Source: Deltaproteobacteria bacterium (GTDB lineage: Bacteria; UBA10199; SPLOWO2-01-44-7). Taken from it: a stretch of DNA of 8,182 nucleotides. Under the pieces are notes generated by a model that made no database searches, was not told the origin of the DNA, and saw nothing but the letters and a program-made list of their open reading frames with translations. This document shows, one piece after another, positions 1-5,052 of the stretch (position 1 is its first letter; each line of letters starts with the position of its first letter). The translations under genes were made by a program, and so were the position numbers. The stretch is from the NCBI GenBank assembly GCA_030688705.1, contig JAUYJH010000167.1, positions 1-8,182 of the forward strand, given 5' to 3'.

Positions 1-138
1 AGGCACTTCTGATGTAACAGAAGAGAAGGTATCAATGGCGGCTTCTGTGACTGGCGCAACACAACCCAGAAAATCCACACCATTTGCAGGCAAGGACATT
101 GCAACACTTGGAAGTAAATTGGAAATTTCACCGATCAT
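1..138 (-). CDS. Unrecognised protein, N-terminal 46 residues only (runs off the left edge)
   Basis: An open frame starts at an ATG (minus strand, 138) and continues without a stop to the window edge, giving 46 residues that begin MIGEISNLLPSVAMSLPANG. A Shine-Dalgarno-like GTGAGGG (142-148) sits a few bases before the ATG, which is the main reason for accepting this start. The visible part is mildly hydrophobic and Ser/Thr/Ala-rich, has no basic n-region typical of a Sec signal, and matches no family I recognise. The opposite strand is also open here (from an ATG at 35), but that reading gives a very basic peptide with no family features and runs into the structured RNA region, so I prefer the minus-strand gene. 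No function is assigned; the coding call itself is moderate because so little is visible. Confidence 0.45.
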   Translation of the reverse strand, partial: MIGEISNLLPSVAMSLPANGVDFLGCVAPVTEAAIDTFSSVTSEVP

Positions 139-239
139 AAACCCTCACTTGCCTTATCGTCGCTTTTCAAAAAAAGTTGTGTGTGCGTGGCAGATTTGTA
201 GCAAGAGGAAGGAGAAAAAGAGAAGTCAAATAATCCACG

Positions 240-616
240 GTAGATGAAAGAGCTACCCAAGCCCTGGTTAGGGGCTTAAGAGAAGCCAAAAGAGGCGCTT
301 GACGGCGCCGTGGTCCGCCTATGGAGGAAGGACAGCCTTATTCCGCGAGGAACAAAGCCGTAAGGTTTGAGGCAAGTTCTCGGGCCGTAAGGAAGGATAG
401 ATAAATCCAAAACCTAAACCGGTCGGCCAATGGAGATTGGAAGGTGAGCCTGCGCAACTAAGGCAAAGCTAAAATACTAACAACGATCTTCGACTCATGG
501 TGAGTGCGGGCGGCACGAGAACACAAGGGAAAGAAATCGACCCACGGAGGTCTGGCAGGATCGGGGGAAACTTTCTTCCGTAAGAAGACCTCAAGGAAAA
601 TCAACGTCCTGCCAGA
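240..616 (+). ncRNA. Candidate HEARO / omega RNA (IscB-IsrB type guide RNA scaffold), stand-alone
   Basis: About 380 nt with no convincing gene but rich RNA structure on the plus strand. Stems seen: GGTAG/CTACC (239-243 with 253-257), AAGCCC/GGGCTT (259-264 with 272-277), GGCGC/GCGCC (294-298 with 305-309), TTCC-GCGA-GGAA (341-352, GNRA loop), AAGCC-GTAA-GGTTT (355-368, GNRA loop), a short CC-GTAA-GG (385-392), GGAT/ATCC (395-398 with 405-408), CCAAT/ATTGG (427-431 with 436-440) and ACTCA/TGAGT (493-497 with 501-505). A 3' H-type pseudoknot follows (547-613). The blocks around 355-420 (GCCGTAAGG, TTGAGGCAAGTT, ATAAATCC, AACCTAAACCGG) resemble what I remember of HEARO, the RNA later shown to be the omega RNA of IscB/IsrB nucleases; this is recall, not an alignment. 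In that family the guide lies at the RNA's 5' end, so it would fall near or upstream of 240. No nuclease gene follows: the RNA runs into parS and a convergent protease gene. Ends are approximate. It does not fit RNase P RNA, tmRNA or group I/II introns. Confidence 0.55.
547..613 (+). other. H-type pseudoknot at the 3' end of the candidate omega RNA
   Basis: GAGGTCT (547-553) is exactly complementary to AGACCTC (586-592). The next bases, GGCAGGA (554-560), lie in the loop of that stem and are exactly complementary to TCCTGCC (607-613), downstream of it. This is the geometry of an H-type pseudoknot with two 7-bp helices. An alternative fold extends the second helix to 10 bp (551-560 with 607-616) at the expense of the first. 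A small TTCTT/AAGAA hairpin (573-577 with 582-586) competes at one base with the first helix. The pairing is read directly from the sequence; its existence in a cell is inferred. A conserved pseudoknot is a known element of HEARO/omega RNAs. Confidence 0.55.
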
Positions 617-620
617 TAGA

Positions 621-636
621 TGTTTCACGTGAAACA
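621..636. promoter_or_regulatory. parS: parS centromere site (ParB-binding)
   Basis: TGTTTCACGTGAAACA is a perfect 16-bp palindrome identical to the widely conserved bacterial parS consensus. ParB loads here as a CTP-dependent clamp, spreads, and with ParA segregates origins and recruits SMC. The site lies between the end of the structured RNA (616) and the protease stop codon (641). parS sites usually cluster near oriC, commonly beside mnmG-rsmG-parA-parB, which fits the mnmE/mnmG/rsmG genes in this window. parA and parB themselves are not visible here. Confidence 0.92.
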
Positions 637-640
637 GTTT

Positions 641-1657
641 TTACCATTTCTTCGGAGGGATGGAGGCGCGGGTGCTGTCAGGCTGAACTATTGCAGTGTT
701 CCAAGCCCCGACCGTTTCAACAGCTGTGACGATAGCGATTAGTTCACCATTGCTATTAATGAGCGCGCCGCCGCTGTTTCCGGGGGCGGCTCGAGCATTG
801 GTATTAACGCGCAAAGAATTTCCATCTTCAAAATGAGTAATCGTCCCCAAAGTTGATAGCCGTTCAAGGCCCGTTCCCAGATACGATATTTGATCGGGAA
901 AGCCGATGGCCCATACTTCTTCACCGGCAACAGCTTGATCTGCAATTTTAAGGTAAGGGAAACCCTTAAGCCCTGAAACGCGGAGTTGAACCAAATCAAG
1001 ACCTAGCTCATCATGGGTAATATCTTCTTCGCGAAGAAAAATTTTCCGTTCCCCAATTTTAATTTTCGCATTTTTGAACTGGCCTGTTTTTCTATCGTAA
1101 AGATTATGTCGAGCCGTAAGTAAATCACCCTTATCCGACACTAAAACGGCCGAGCCGCCACCTTCTGGCGGAATCATAATGCGTATTACCGCTTTTCCAG
1201 CTTTTGTAATCTCACCCGGGACAAAGTTGTCCGGATAATGCACCCCGAGGACCTGAACGGGTGGAAACAGATAATTATAGGGACACGAAGCCGGAAAAAC
1301 AGCGCCAAAAAGACGCAAATTCTTGTTTTTGCCTAGCAAATTATTCAAAATATCAGAGGACTCCGAGCAGCCTTCTCTAAAAAGTCCCAGCACTTTTTGC
1401 GGCCCGTAAGATGAGATCAATTCAAGGCCTTTTTTCGCCTCTCGAGGGTTGAGCACAAAAACATTTTCTTCTGGTCGGTCCTCGTCACGTTGTAGAGGTT
1501 GAAAAGAGGCTATTGTTTTTAGGGAAAAGGAGTCAATTCTCTGCAGGTCACAGCCGACGCCTGTTACATGCCCTCTGGATAGCTCTTGTTCGTTAAGACC
1601 GATGCGCAACAGAAATTCGCGCGTATCCGGATCGTTTGGAGAAAAATAGATCATCAT
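641..1657 (-). CDS. Trypsin-like (S1-fold) serine protease without signal peptide
   Basis: 338 residues. The C-terminal half is a chymotrypsin/HtrA-type protease domain. The triad is visible as His184 (LLTARHNLY), Asp221 (LGLDLVQL) and Ser295 (APGNSGGALI), preceded by GGGSAVLVSDKG (167-178), the usual entry strand, with AIGFP at about 250-254. The N-terminal 150 residues (MMIYFSPNDP...) are unfamiliar, contain a few cysteines and show no signal peptide or membrane segment, so a cytoplasmic location is inferred unless export is non-classical. No PDZ domain follows the catalytic domain, unlike DegP/DegS. Start: two consecutive ATGs at 1657 and 1654 with only weak upstream GAG, so either could be used. 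It is transcribed divergently from the lipoprotein gene and convergently to the candidate RNA, and its stop lies five bases from parS. The fold and triad are secure; the substrate is unknown. Confidence 0.85.
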   Translation of the reverse strand: MMIYFSPNDPDTREFLLRIGLNEQELSRGHVTGVGCDLQRIDSFSLKTIASFQPLQRDEDRPEENVFVLNPREAKKGLELISSYGPQKVLGLFREGCSESSDILNNLLGKNKNLRLFGAVFPASCPYNYLFPPVQVLGVHYPDNFVPGEITKAGKAVIRIMIPPEGGGSAVLVSDKGDLLTARHNLYDRKTGQFKNAKIKIGERKIFLREEDITHDELGLDLVQLRVSGLKGFPYLKIADQAVAGEEVWAIGFPDQISYLGTGLERLSTLGTITHFEDGNSLRVNTNARAAPGNSGGALINSNGELIAIVTAVETVGAWNTAIVQPDSTRASIPPKKW

Positions 1658-1720
1658 CTCATAGATATTATCGGCTGATTGTGCCCTGAAGTTGCTTCAA
1701 TGAAAATAGCCCACGCGTAA

Positions 1721-1796
1721 AATTAGGGGACGTTCCCCCAAAATTTTGACGGTGACATCAAAAAGCGTCAAAATTTTGGGGGAACGTCCCCTAATT
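1721..1796. repeat. Perfect 31-bp inverted repeat (long hairpin, REP/MITE-like)
   Basis: The arms at 1721-1751 and 1766-1796 are exact reverse complements over 31 bp, separated by a 14-nt loop. Each arm has the pattern AATTAGGGGACGTTCCCCC followed by AAAATTTTGACG, so each arm also contains smaller near-palindromes (GGGGACGTTCCCC and AAAATTTT). It lies between the 5' ends of two divergent genes, so it is not positioned as a terminator for either. A dispersed REP/MITE-type element, possibly mobilised in trans by a REP-associated tyrosine transposase, is an inference from form; no transposase is present here. A hairpin this stable would affect any transcript crossing it. Confidence 0.85.
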
Positions 1797-1808
1797 CACG
1801 TGTAGCAC

Positions 1809-1836
1809 TTGGCAAAAATAATTAGCAACTTATTTT
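1809..1836 (+). promoter_or_regulatory. Possible sigma70-type promoter for the lipoprotein gene
   Basis: TTGGCA (1809-1814) and TATTTT (1831-1836) are separated by 16 bp, about 45 bp before the GTG start of the lipoprotein gene and just downstream of the 31-bp inverted repeat. Matches are 5/6-like for the -35 and 4/6-like for the -10. This is a pattern match in AT-rich DNA only. Confidence 0.3.
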
Positions 1837-1880
1837 GAGACCTGCCGATACTATTAGTAGGGAGTCGGAACGGAGTTTTA

Positions 1881-2681
1881 GTGTTCTTCAAAGAGGGGGT
1901 TTTTGGCAAGGGATTCGCATTTCTAACCACTTGTTTTCTATTGGTTTCTTGCGGTGGCGATCCCTCTTCAGGGGGTGGCGGCCTGGCAGGACAATCTCTG
2001 GCTGAATCACCGGAAGCAAATATCTCCAAAACAGCACTCGATCCAAAAATGGAAAACTACATTACTTTTGATGTGTTGGGGGGCATTTTCCGTAAATCGA
2101 TGGAGATGGAAGCGATGGTTTTAGATGAGGCCGTTGAAACAACCTCAAAATCGGCCGCCAAATTATCGATCAGCGTCCCGCCGCCGGCAAGCGGAGAGGG
2201 AAAACCTTTCGTTATCGACACCTCCTATTCTTATGTTGGGAAAAATGGATCCGGCAAACTGATTATCAGCGCCACCGGCAATGGAGCGGATGAATTTACC
2301 ACAGCCGATTTGAGCCAAAAAATCCGTACTTTTAACCCTCTCAAGCTCCGTTTTCTTTTTTTCAATTTTGTCTTCAACAATAAATGTTTGGGAGAGGTGC
2401 ATGTAGAAGGTGAAATAGTCTGCGACATCACGGGAAAATATGACACAGCGACAAGAAAATTTTTGGGCAATGCCCATTGCGCAAACGGCCCCGCGGAACG
2501 GCCTCAAACCATTCTATATATAACTGACGCGGCCAATTATGACGTCGAAATGAATGCCGGATTGATCATCAACGGAAATCCATTCAACTACGGAAGTTAT
2601 AAAAATTCCGGCACCATCACCATTGACGGGGACGAGAAAAAAATTGAGGAGCTTATTGTGGATGGAAGTTCTTGTTCTTAA
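1881..2681 (+). CDS. Putative outer-envelope lipoprotein, unknown function
   Basis: 266 residues. The N-terminus has a basic, hydrophobic signal sequence (about residues 10-23) ending in the lipobox LVSC with Cys24 as the lipidation site, followed by a Gly/Ser-rich linker (GGDPSSGGGG), as in lipoproteins processed by signal peptidase II. The rest (about 60-266) looks beta-rich with four further cysteines (in NKC, EIVC, AHC and the terminal SSCS), which could form disulfides outside the cytoplasm. I recognise no family. The start is GTG at 1881, supported by GGAG (1872-1875) at good spacing. It is divergent from the protease gene and convergent with rsmG; the last 29 nt overlap the rsmG coding end. 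A small AT-rich stem CTTGTT/AACAAG (2671-2686) followed by TTCTTTTT could be a weak terminator inside the overlap. Lipoprotein status is firm; function is unknown. Confidence 0.8.
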   Translation: MFFKEGVFGKGFAFLTTCFLLVSCGGDPSSGGGGLAGQSLAESPEANISKTALDPKMENYITFDVLGGIFRKSMEMEAMVLDEAVETTSKSAAKLSISVPPPASGEGKPFVIDTSYSYVGKNGSGKLIISATGNGADEFTTADLSQKIRTFNPLKLRFLFFNFVFNNKCLGEVHVEGEIVCDITGKYDTATRKFLGNAHCANGPAERPQTILYITDAANYDVEMNAGLIINGNPFNYGSYKNSGTITIDGDEKKIEELIVDGSSCS

Positions 2682-3273
2682 ACAAGAGAAGCGTTCTTTT
2701 TCCGAGATTATTTCTTAATTCATAATTTTTTATCTCTGCCAATTCCCAGTTTTCTTCCGGCTTTGATTCTTTTTCCCATTCAGGCCCCTTCATGGCAATT
2801 GCGCATCCCGATCTTTTTAAATATTTTTCGGCCATTTTTAGAAACTCGATTATTGAAAAAGCGGCCCTGCAAACCACAACATCAAATAATCCCAATTGTT
2901 CAATAATTTTTTGATTTTCGGCTCTTCCTTGCACCGCCCGAATGCCGGTCAACTTTAACTCTCGGATAACCGCCTCGCAAAATTGAATTTTTTTAAAAAC
3001 AGAATCGAGCAATACAATTTCCAAATCGGGCCGGACGATCTTGAGCGGAATGCCCGGAAAGCCGCCCCCGCAGCCGATATCCAAAAGACGGCCTGATTGG
3101 GGAAGAAGGGAGAGGGGGCTTAAACTATCCTCAAAATGCTTGACGACAATCTCTTCGTCGCCCGTGATGGCGGTCAGGTTGTAAACCTTGTTCCATTTTT
3201 TCAGCAATTCCAGATATTTTTGAAACTGCGGATCTAGATTTGGAGAGAAGTTTGTTCCTTGGCCAAGAGACAT
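2653..3273 (-). CDS. rsmG: 16S rRNA (guanine-N7) methyltransferase RsmG (GidB)
   Basis: 206 residues. RsmG uses S-adenosylmethionine to methylate N7 of G527 (E. coli numbering) in the 530 loop of 16S rRNA; loss gives low-level streptomycin resistance in several bacteria. Visible family marks: WNKVYNLTA (27-35), the SAM-binding loop LLDIGCGGGFPGIPL (63-77), the acidic strand end LLDS (88-91) followed by KKIQFC, GRAE (117-120) and the later VVCRAAFS strand. Length is normal for the family. Start choice: ATG at 3273, preceded by GGAG, overlaps the upstream hydrolase gene by 40 nt; an upstream ATG at 3315 would add 14 residues, has no Shine-Dalgarno and would overlap by 82 nt. It is the last gene of the mnmG operon. 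In many bacteria parA-parB follow rsmG; here a convergent lipoprotein gene does. Confidence 0.95.
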   Translation of the reverse strand: MSLGQGTNFSPNLDPQFQKYLELLKKWNKVYNLTAITGDEEIVVKHFEDSLSPLSLLPQSGRLLDIGCGGGFPGIPLKIVRPDLEIVLLDSVFKKIQFCEAVIRELKLTGIRAVQGRAENQKIIEQLGLFDVVVCRAAFSIIEFLKMAEKYLKRSGCAIAMKGPEWEKESKPEENWELAEIKNYELRNNLGKRTLLLFKNKNFHPQ

Positions 3274-4067
3274 GTCATGGGGCTCCGCTTTTGTTTTAAA
3301 AATTTCCGGCACCATTCAAGGCGTTTTTTAAGAAGGCCGTCGTTCGAATCAGGGTCGTGATGAAACAAAACCAATGTTTTAACGCCCGATTTCATGGCAA
3401 TTTTTACCACCTCCTCAAAATTGCTGTGCCCCCACCCCCTGTGTCTGGAATATTGGCTCGGGTCATATTGGGCATCATGAATGAGCAGATCGCTCCCCCG
3501 GATCCATTGCGCAAAAGATTTATTCCCTGTTTTTAATTCCTGATCCGCCACATAAATGACCGATTTGCCGTTCGGAAAAATAAATTTAAACCCCAGTGCC
3601 GGATCGGTATGATCGACCCACCGGCATTCAAAGCGAACTCCGTCATCCAATCTGGCTTTTTTCGGTTTTAAATCGATCCATTTTATTTTTGCCCGCCATG
3701 TCAGAGGGTCCACGGGGAAAAATGGCGGCGACATAATCTGCCACAACGTTTTTTTAAAGGAGGCTCCGTTTCCATTTTTGGGCCCCCCCAGCACAATTTT
3801 TCTATTCTGATAGAGGGGGGCAAAAAAGGGGAGGCCGAAAAGATGGTCCCAATGAAGATGCGATAAAAAAATGTATGTATTTGATTTTTTTTTGGCGATT
3901 TTTTGCCCCAACAGGCGGATGCCGGTTCCGGCATCACAGATAAAATCGGAGTTGCCATAGGAGAGGGCCACGCAGGAGGTGTGCCCCCCATATGCCGAGT
4001 GGTCTATTTTGTGGGTGGGGATAGAGCCCCGAACTCCCCAAAAAGCGATCTTAATTTTTTTCTTCAT
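3234..4067 (-). CDS. Metallo-beta-lactamase-fold hydrolase (Lactamase_B_2 / PhnP-like)
   Basis: 277 residues, cytoplasmic. It begins with the characteristic FWGVRGSIPTH strand (9-19), then GGHTSC (27-32) and DAGTGIRLLG (45-54). The metal-binding motif is SHLHWDH (69-75: His70, His72, Asp74, His75), with further candidate ligands His153 (VDHTDP), Asp175 (VADQE), His214 (GWGHS) and His236/237 (FHHDP). This arrangement belongs to the PhnP / RNase Z / class II phosphodiesterase branch of the superfamily, so a phosphodiester substrate, perhaps a cyclic nucleotide or small phosphodiester, is a reasonable inference; the exact one is not readable. ATG at 4067 is preferred because the family normally starts a few residues before FWGVRGSIP. 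A TTG at 4109 would add 14 residues encoded inside the neighbour. It overlaps the upstream gene by 17 nt and rsmG by 40 nt, indicating translational coupling. Confidence 0.88.
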   Translation of the reverse strand: MKKKIKIAFWGVRGSIPTHKIDHSAYGGHTSCVALSYGNSDFICDAGTGIRLLGQKIAKKKSNTYIFLSHLHWDHLFGLPFFAPLYQNRKIVLGGPKNGNGASFKKTLWQIMSPPFFPVDPLTWRAKIKWIDLKPKKARLDDGVRFECRWVDHTDPALGFKFIFPNGKSVIYVADQELKTGNKSFAQWIRGSDLLIHDAQYDPSQYSRHRGWGHSNFEEVVKIAMKSGVKTLVLFHHDPDSNDGLLKKRLEWCRKFLKQKRSPMTCLLAKEQTSLQI

Positions 4068-5052
4068 ATTTTTGGGCTTGGGAGTAACGGCCAAGCCTGA
4101 CAAAGCCAAGATACAATATACGTCTTAAACTGCGTGAGGGCCTTTTCTGATACATGGGCAAAATCGAATCTATCATATTGTGATACAACTTGTAGTGATA
4201 AAAAATTTGAGATTTTAAAAACGTTTCGCCCTCCCTGCTCGAAAGCTTTAAGGCCGACAGGCCTTCTAAATCACGCGACAGTTTTTTTTGGTTTTTCTCG
4301 GAAAGAATTTCAAAAGAATAGACCCGTGTTTGGGCAACCGGCTTTCCATTTTTTATTCTCCCCAGATACCAATGATATTCCGCTCCCTCTTTGATTTTTT
4401 CTTTGGCCGGATTGATGGAGAATTTTTTGGCGCCGGCTTTGAGAGAAAATATTTTTTGTTCTTTGGAGTGCTTCTCAAAAATAATGAAGACCGGCTTTTC
4501 GCCCAAAATATCTTTGCCGCGCCACTCAAACTGAAGGGTGGAAGAGGGGAGAATGTCGCCGTAAATCGGAAATATTCCCTGAATGCCGCCGACTGGGGGG
4601 TGAATCGCCAGCGGGGCTTTCACCCCGACAGGCCCCATTTTGGCCACATTGATGGCATCTTCCAGTGCCGTATACGGGGGTGGGAGATAGAGGCGCGGTT
4701 TGACAGACCCTTCACCCGCCTGAAATTTTTGTTTCCCCTCTAAATCAATCAGGTCTCCGTAAAAAAGAAGAAGAACCGCGCGTCCCTTTGTATTGTAGAC
4801 CTTATAACCGTTGTAAAATTCATCCCCAAATTGCGGTTTTACTTTTTTGCCCTGCGGGGTCACAAAATAAAGCCCGCCCCCCTGTTGGATGACGACGCCG
4901 GTCGCGGCAAAGGCGGGGGAGAAGACAGAAGACAGAAGACAGAAGACCCATATTGTCATTGCGAGGCCCCAAAGGGGCCGTGGCAATCTCCATTTCCTTC
5001 CGAGGGATTGCTTCGCTAACGCTCGCAATGACACCTTTAATGTCTTTTTCAT
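4051..5052 (-). CDS. Exported FecR-like domain protein with repeat-derived signal peptide
   Basis: 333 residues. The N-terminus is an unusually long signal peptide (about 1-49) with basic residues, hydrophobic core WVFCLLSSVF (35-44) and an Ala-x-Ala cleavage site (SPAFA/A). The mature start (ATGVVIQQGGGLYFVTPQGKKVKPQFGD...) reads like a FecR-type beta domain, with RAVLLLFYGDLIDL (91-104) as the usual strand pair; a Pro-rich linker leads to an Ig/fibronectin-like stretch (LQFEWRGKDILGEKPVFIIFEK). The last 60 residues (HYKLYHNMIDSILPMYQKR, then LGFVRLGRYSQAQKYEEK) resemble a TPR-like helical hairpin. A periplasmic surface-sensing or scaffold role is only a guess. The ATG overlaps the mnmG stop as ATGA, with no Shine-Dalgarno, suggesting coupling. 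Residues 7-44 are almost wholly encoded by a MITE-like repeat and a 7-bp tandem repeat. A later start at Met32 would leave MTIWVFCLLSSVFSPAFA, lacking a basic n-region. Confidence 0.75.
   Translation of the reverse strand: MKKTLKVSLRALAKQSLGRKWRLPRPLWGLAMTIWVFCLLSSVFSPAFAATGVVIQQGGGLYFVTPQGKKVKPQFGDEFYNGYKVYNTKGRAVLLLFYGDLIDLEGKQKFQAGEGSVKPRLYLPPPYTALEDAINVAKMGPVGVKAPLAIHPPVGGIQGIFPIYGDILPSSTLQFEWRGKDILGEKPVFIIFEKHSKEQKIFSLKAGAKKFSINPAKEKIKEGAEYHWYLGRIKNGKPVAQTRVYSFEILSEKNQKKLSRDLEGLSALKLSSREGETFLKSQIFYHYKLYHNMIDSILPMYQKRPSRSLRRILYLGFVRLGRYSQAQKYEEKN
4921..4947. repeat. 7-bp tandem repeat GAAGACA (3.9 copies)
   Basis: Three full copies of GAAGACA plus GAAGAC lie on the plus strand. Read on the minus strand in the frame of the exported protein they encode VFCLLSSVF (residues 36-44), the hydrophobic core of its signal peptide. 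The 7-bp unit is not a multiple of 3, so each one-unit change in copy number would shift the frame of the downstream mature protein. Confidence 0.9.
4955..5032. mobile_element. MITE-like dispersed repeat with 11-bp terminal inverted repeats
   Basis: The 78-bp element has perfect 11-bp terminal inverted repeats, GTCATTGCGAG (4955-4965) and CTCGCAATGAC (5022-5032). The interior contains GGCCCC/GGGGCC, TGGCAATCTCC and GGGATTGCTTCGCTAACG. This is a layout I recognise as a common dispersed repeat in environmental bacterial genomes, often mis-translated as peptides like SLRALAKQS. Its length (26 codons) keeps the reading frame of the host gene, where it encodes about residues 7-33. There is no transposase and no clear target-site duplication. 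Confidence 0.8.

Noticed and set aside
35..247. Plus-strand open frame of 70 codons with an AGAAGG-like site before its ATG
   Set aside because: The product is strongly basic with no family features, the frame runs into the structured RNA, and the opposite strand offers a better-looking start with its own Shine-Dalgarno.
240..616. RNase P RNA, tmRNA, group I or group II intron
   Set aside because: The conserved cores expected of these RNAs (for example the RNase P GAGGAAAGTCC block, a tmRNA acceptor end, or a group II domain V) were not found on either strand.
2163..2507. Minus-strand frames inside the lipoprotein gene
   Set aside because: There are no recognisable motifs and they are fully nested in a gene with a GTG start, Shine-Dalgarno and lipobox.
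3274..3315. Upstream ATG for rsmG
   Set aside because: There is no Shine-Dalgarno and it would overlap the upstream gene by 82 nt; the ATG at 3273 has GGAG upstream and is sufficient for the family's N-terminus.
4068..4109. Extended TTG start for the metallohydrolase
   Set aside because: It adds 14 atypical residues encoded inside the upstream gene, while the ATG at 4067 places FWGVRGSIP at the normal distance from the N-terminus.
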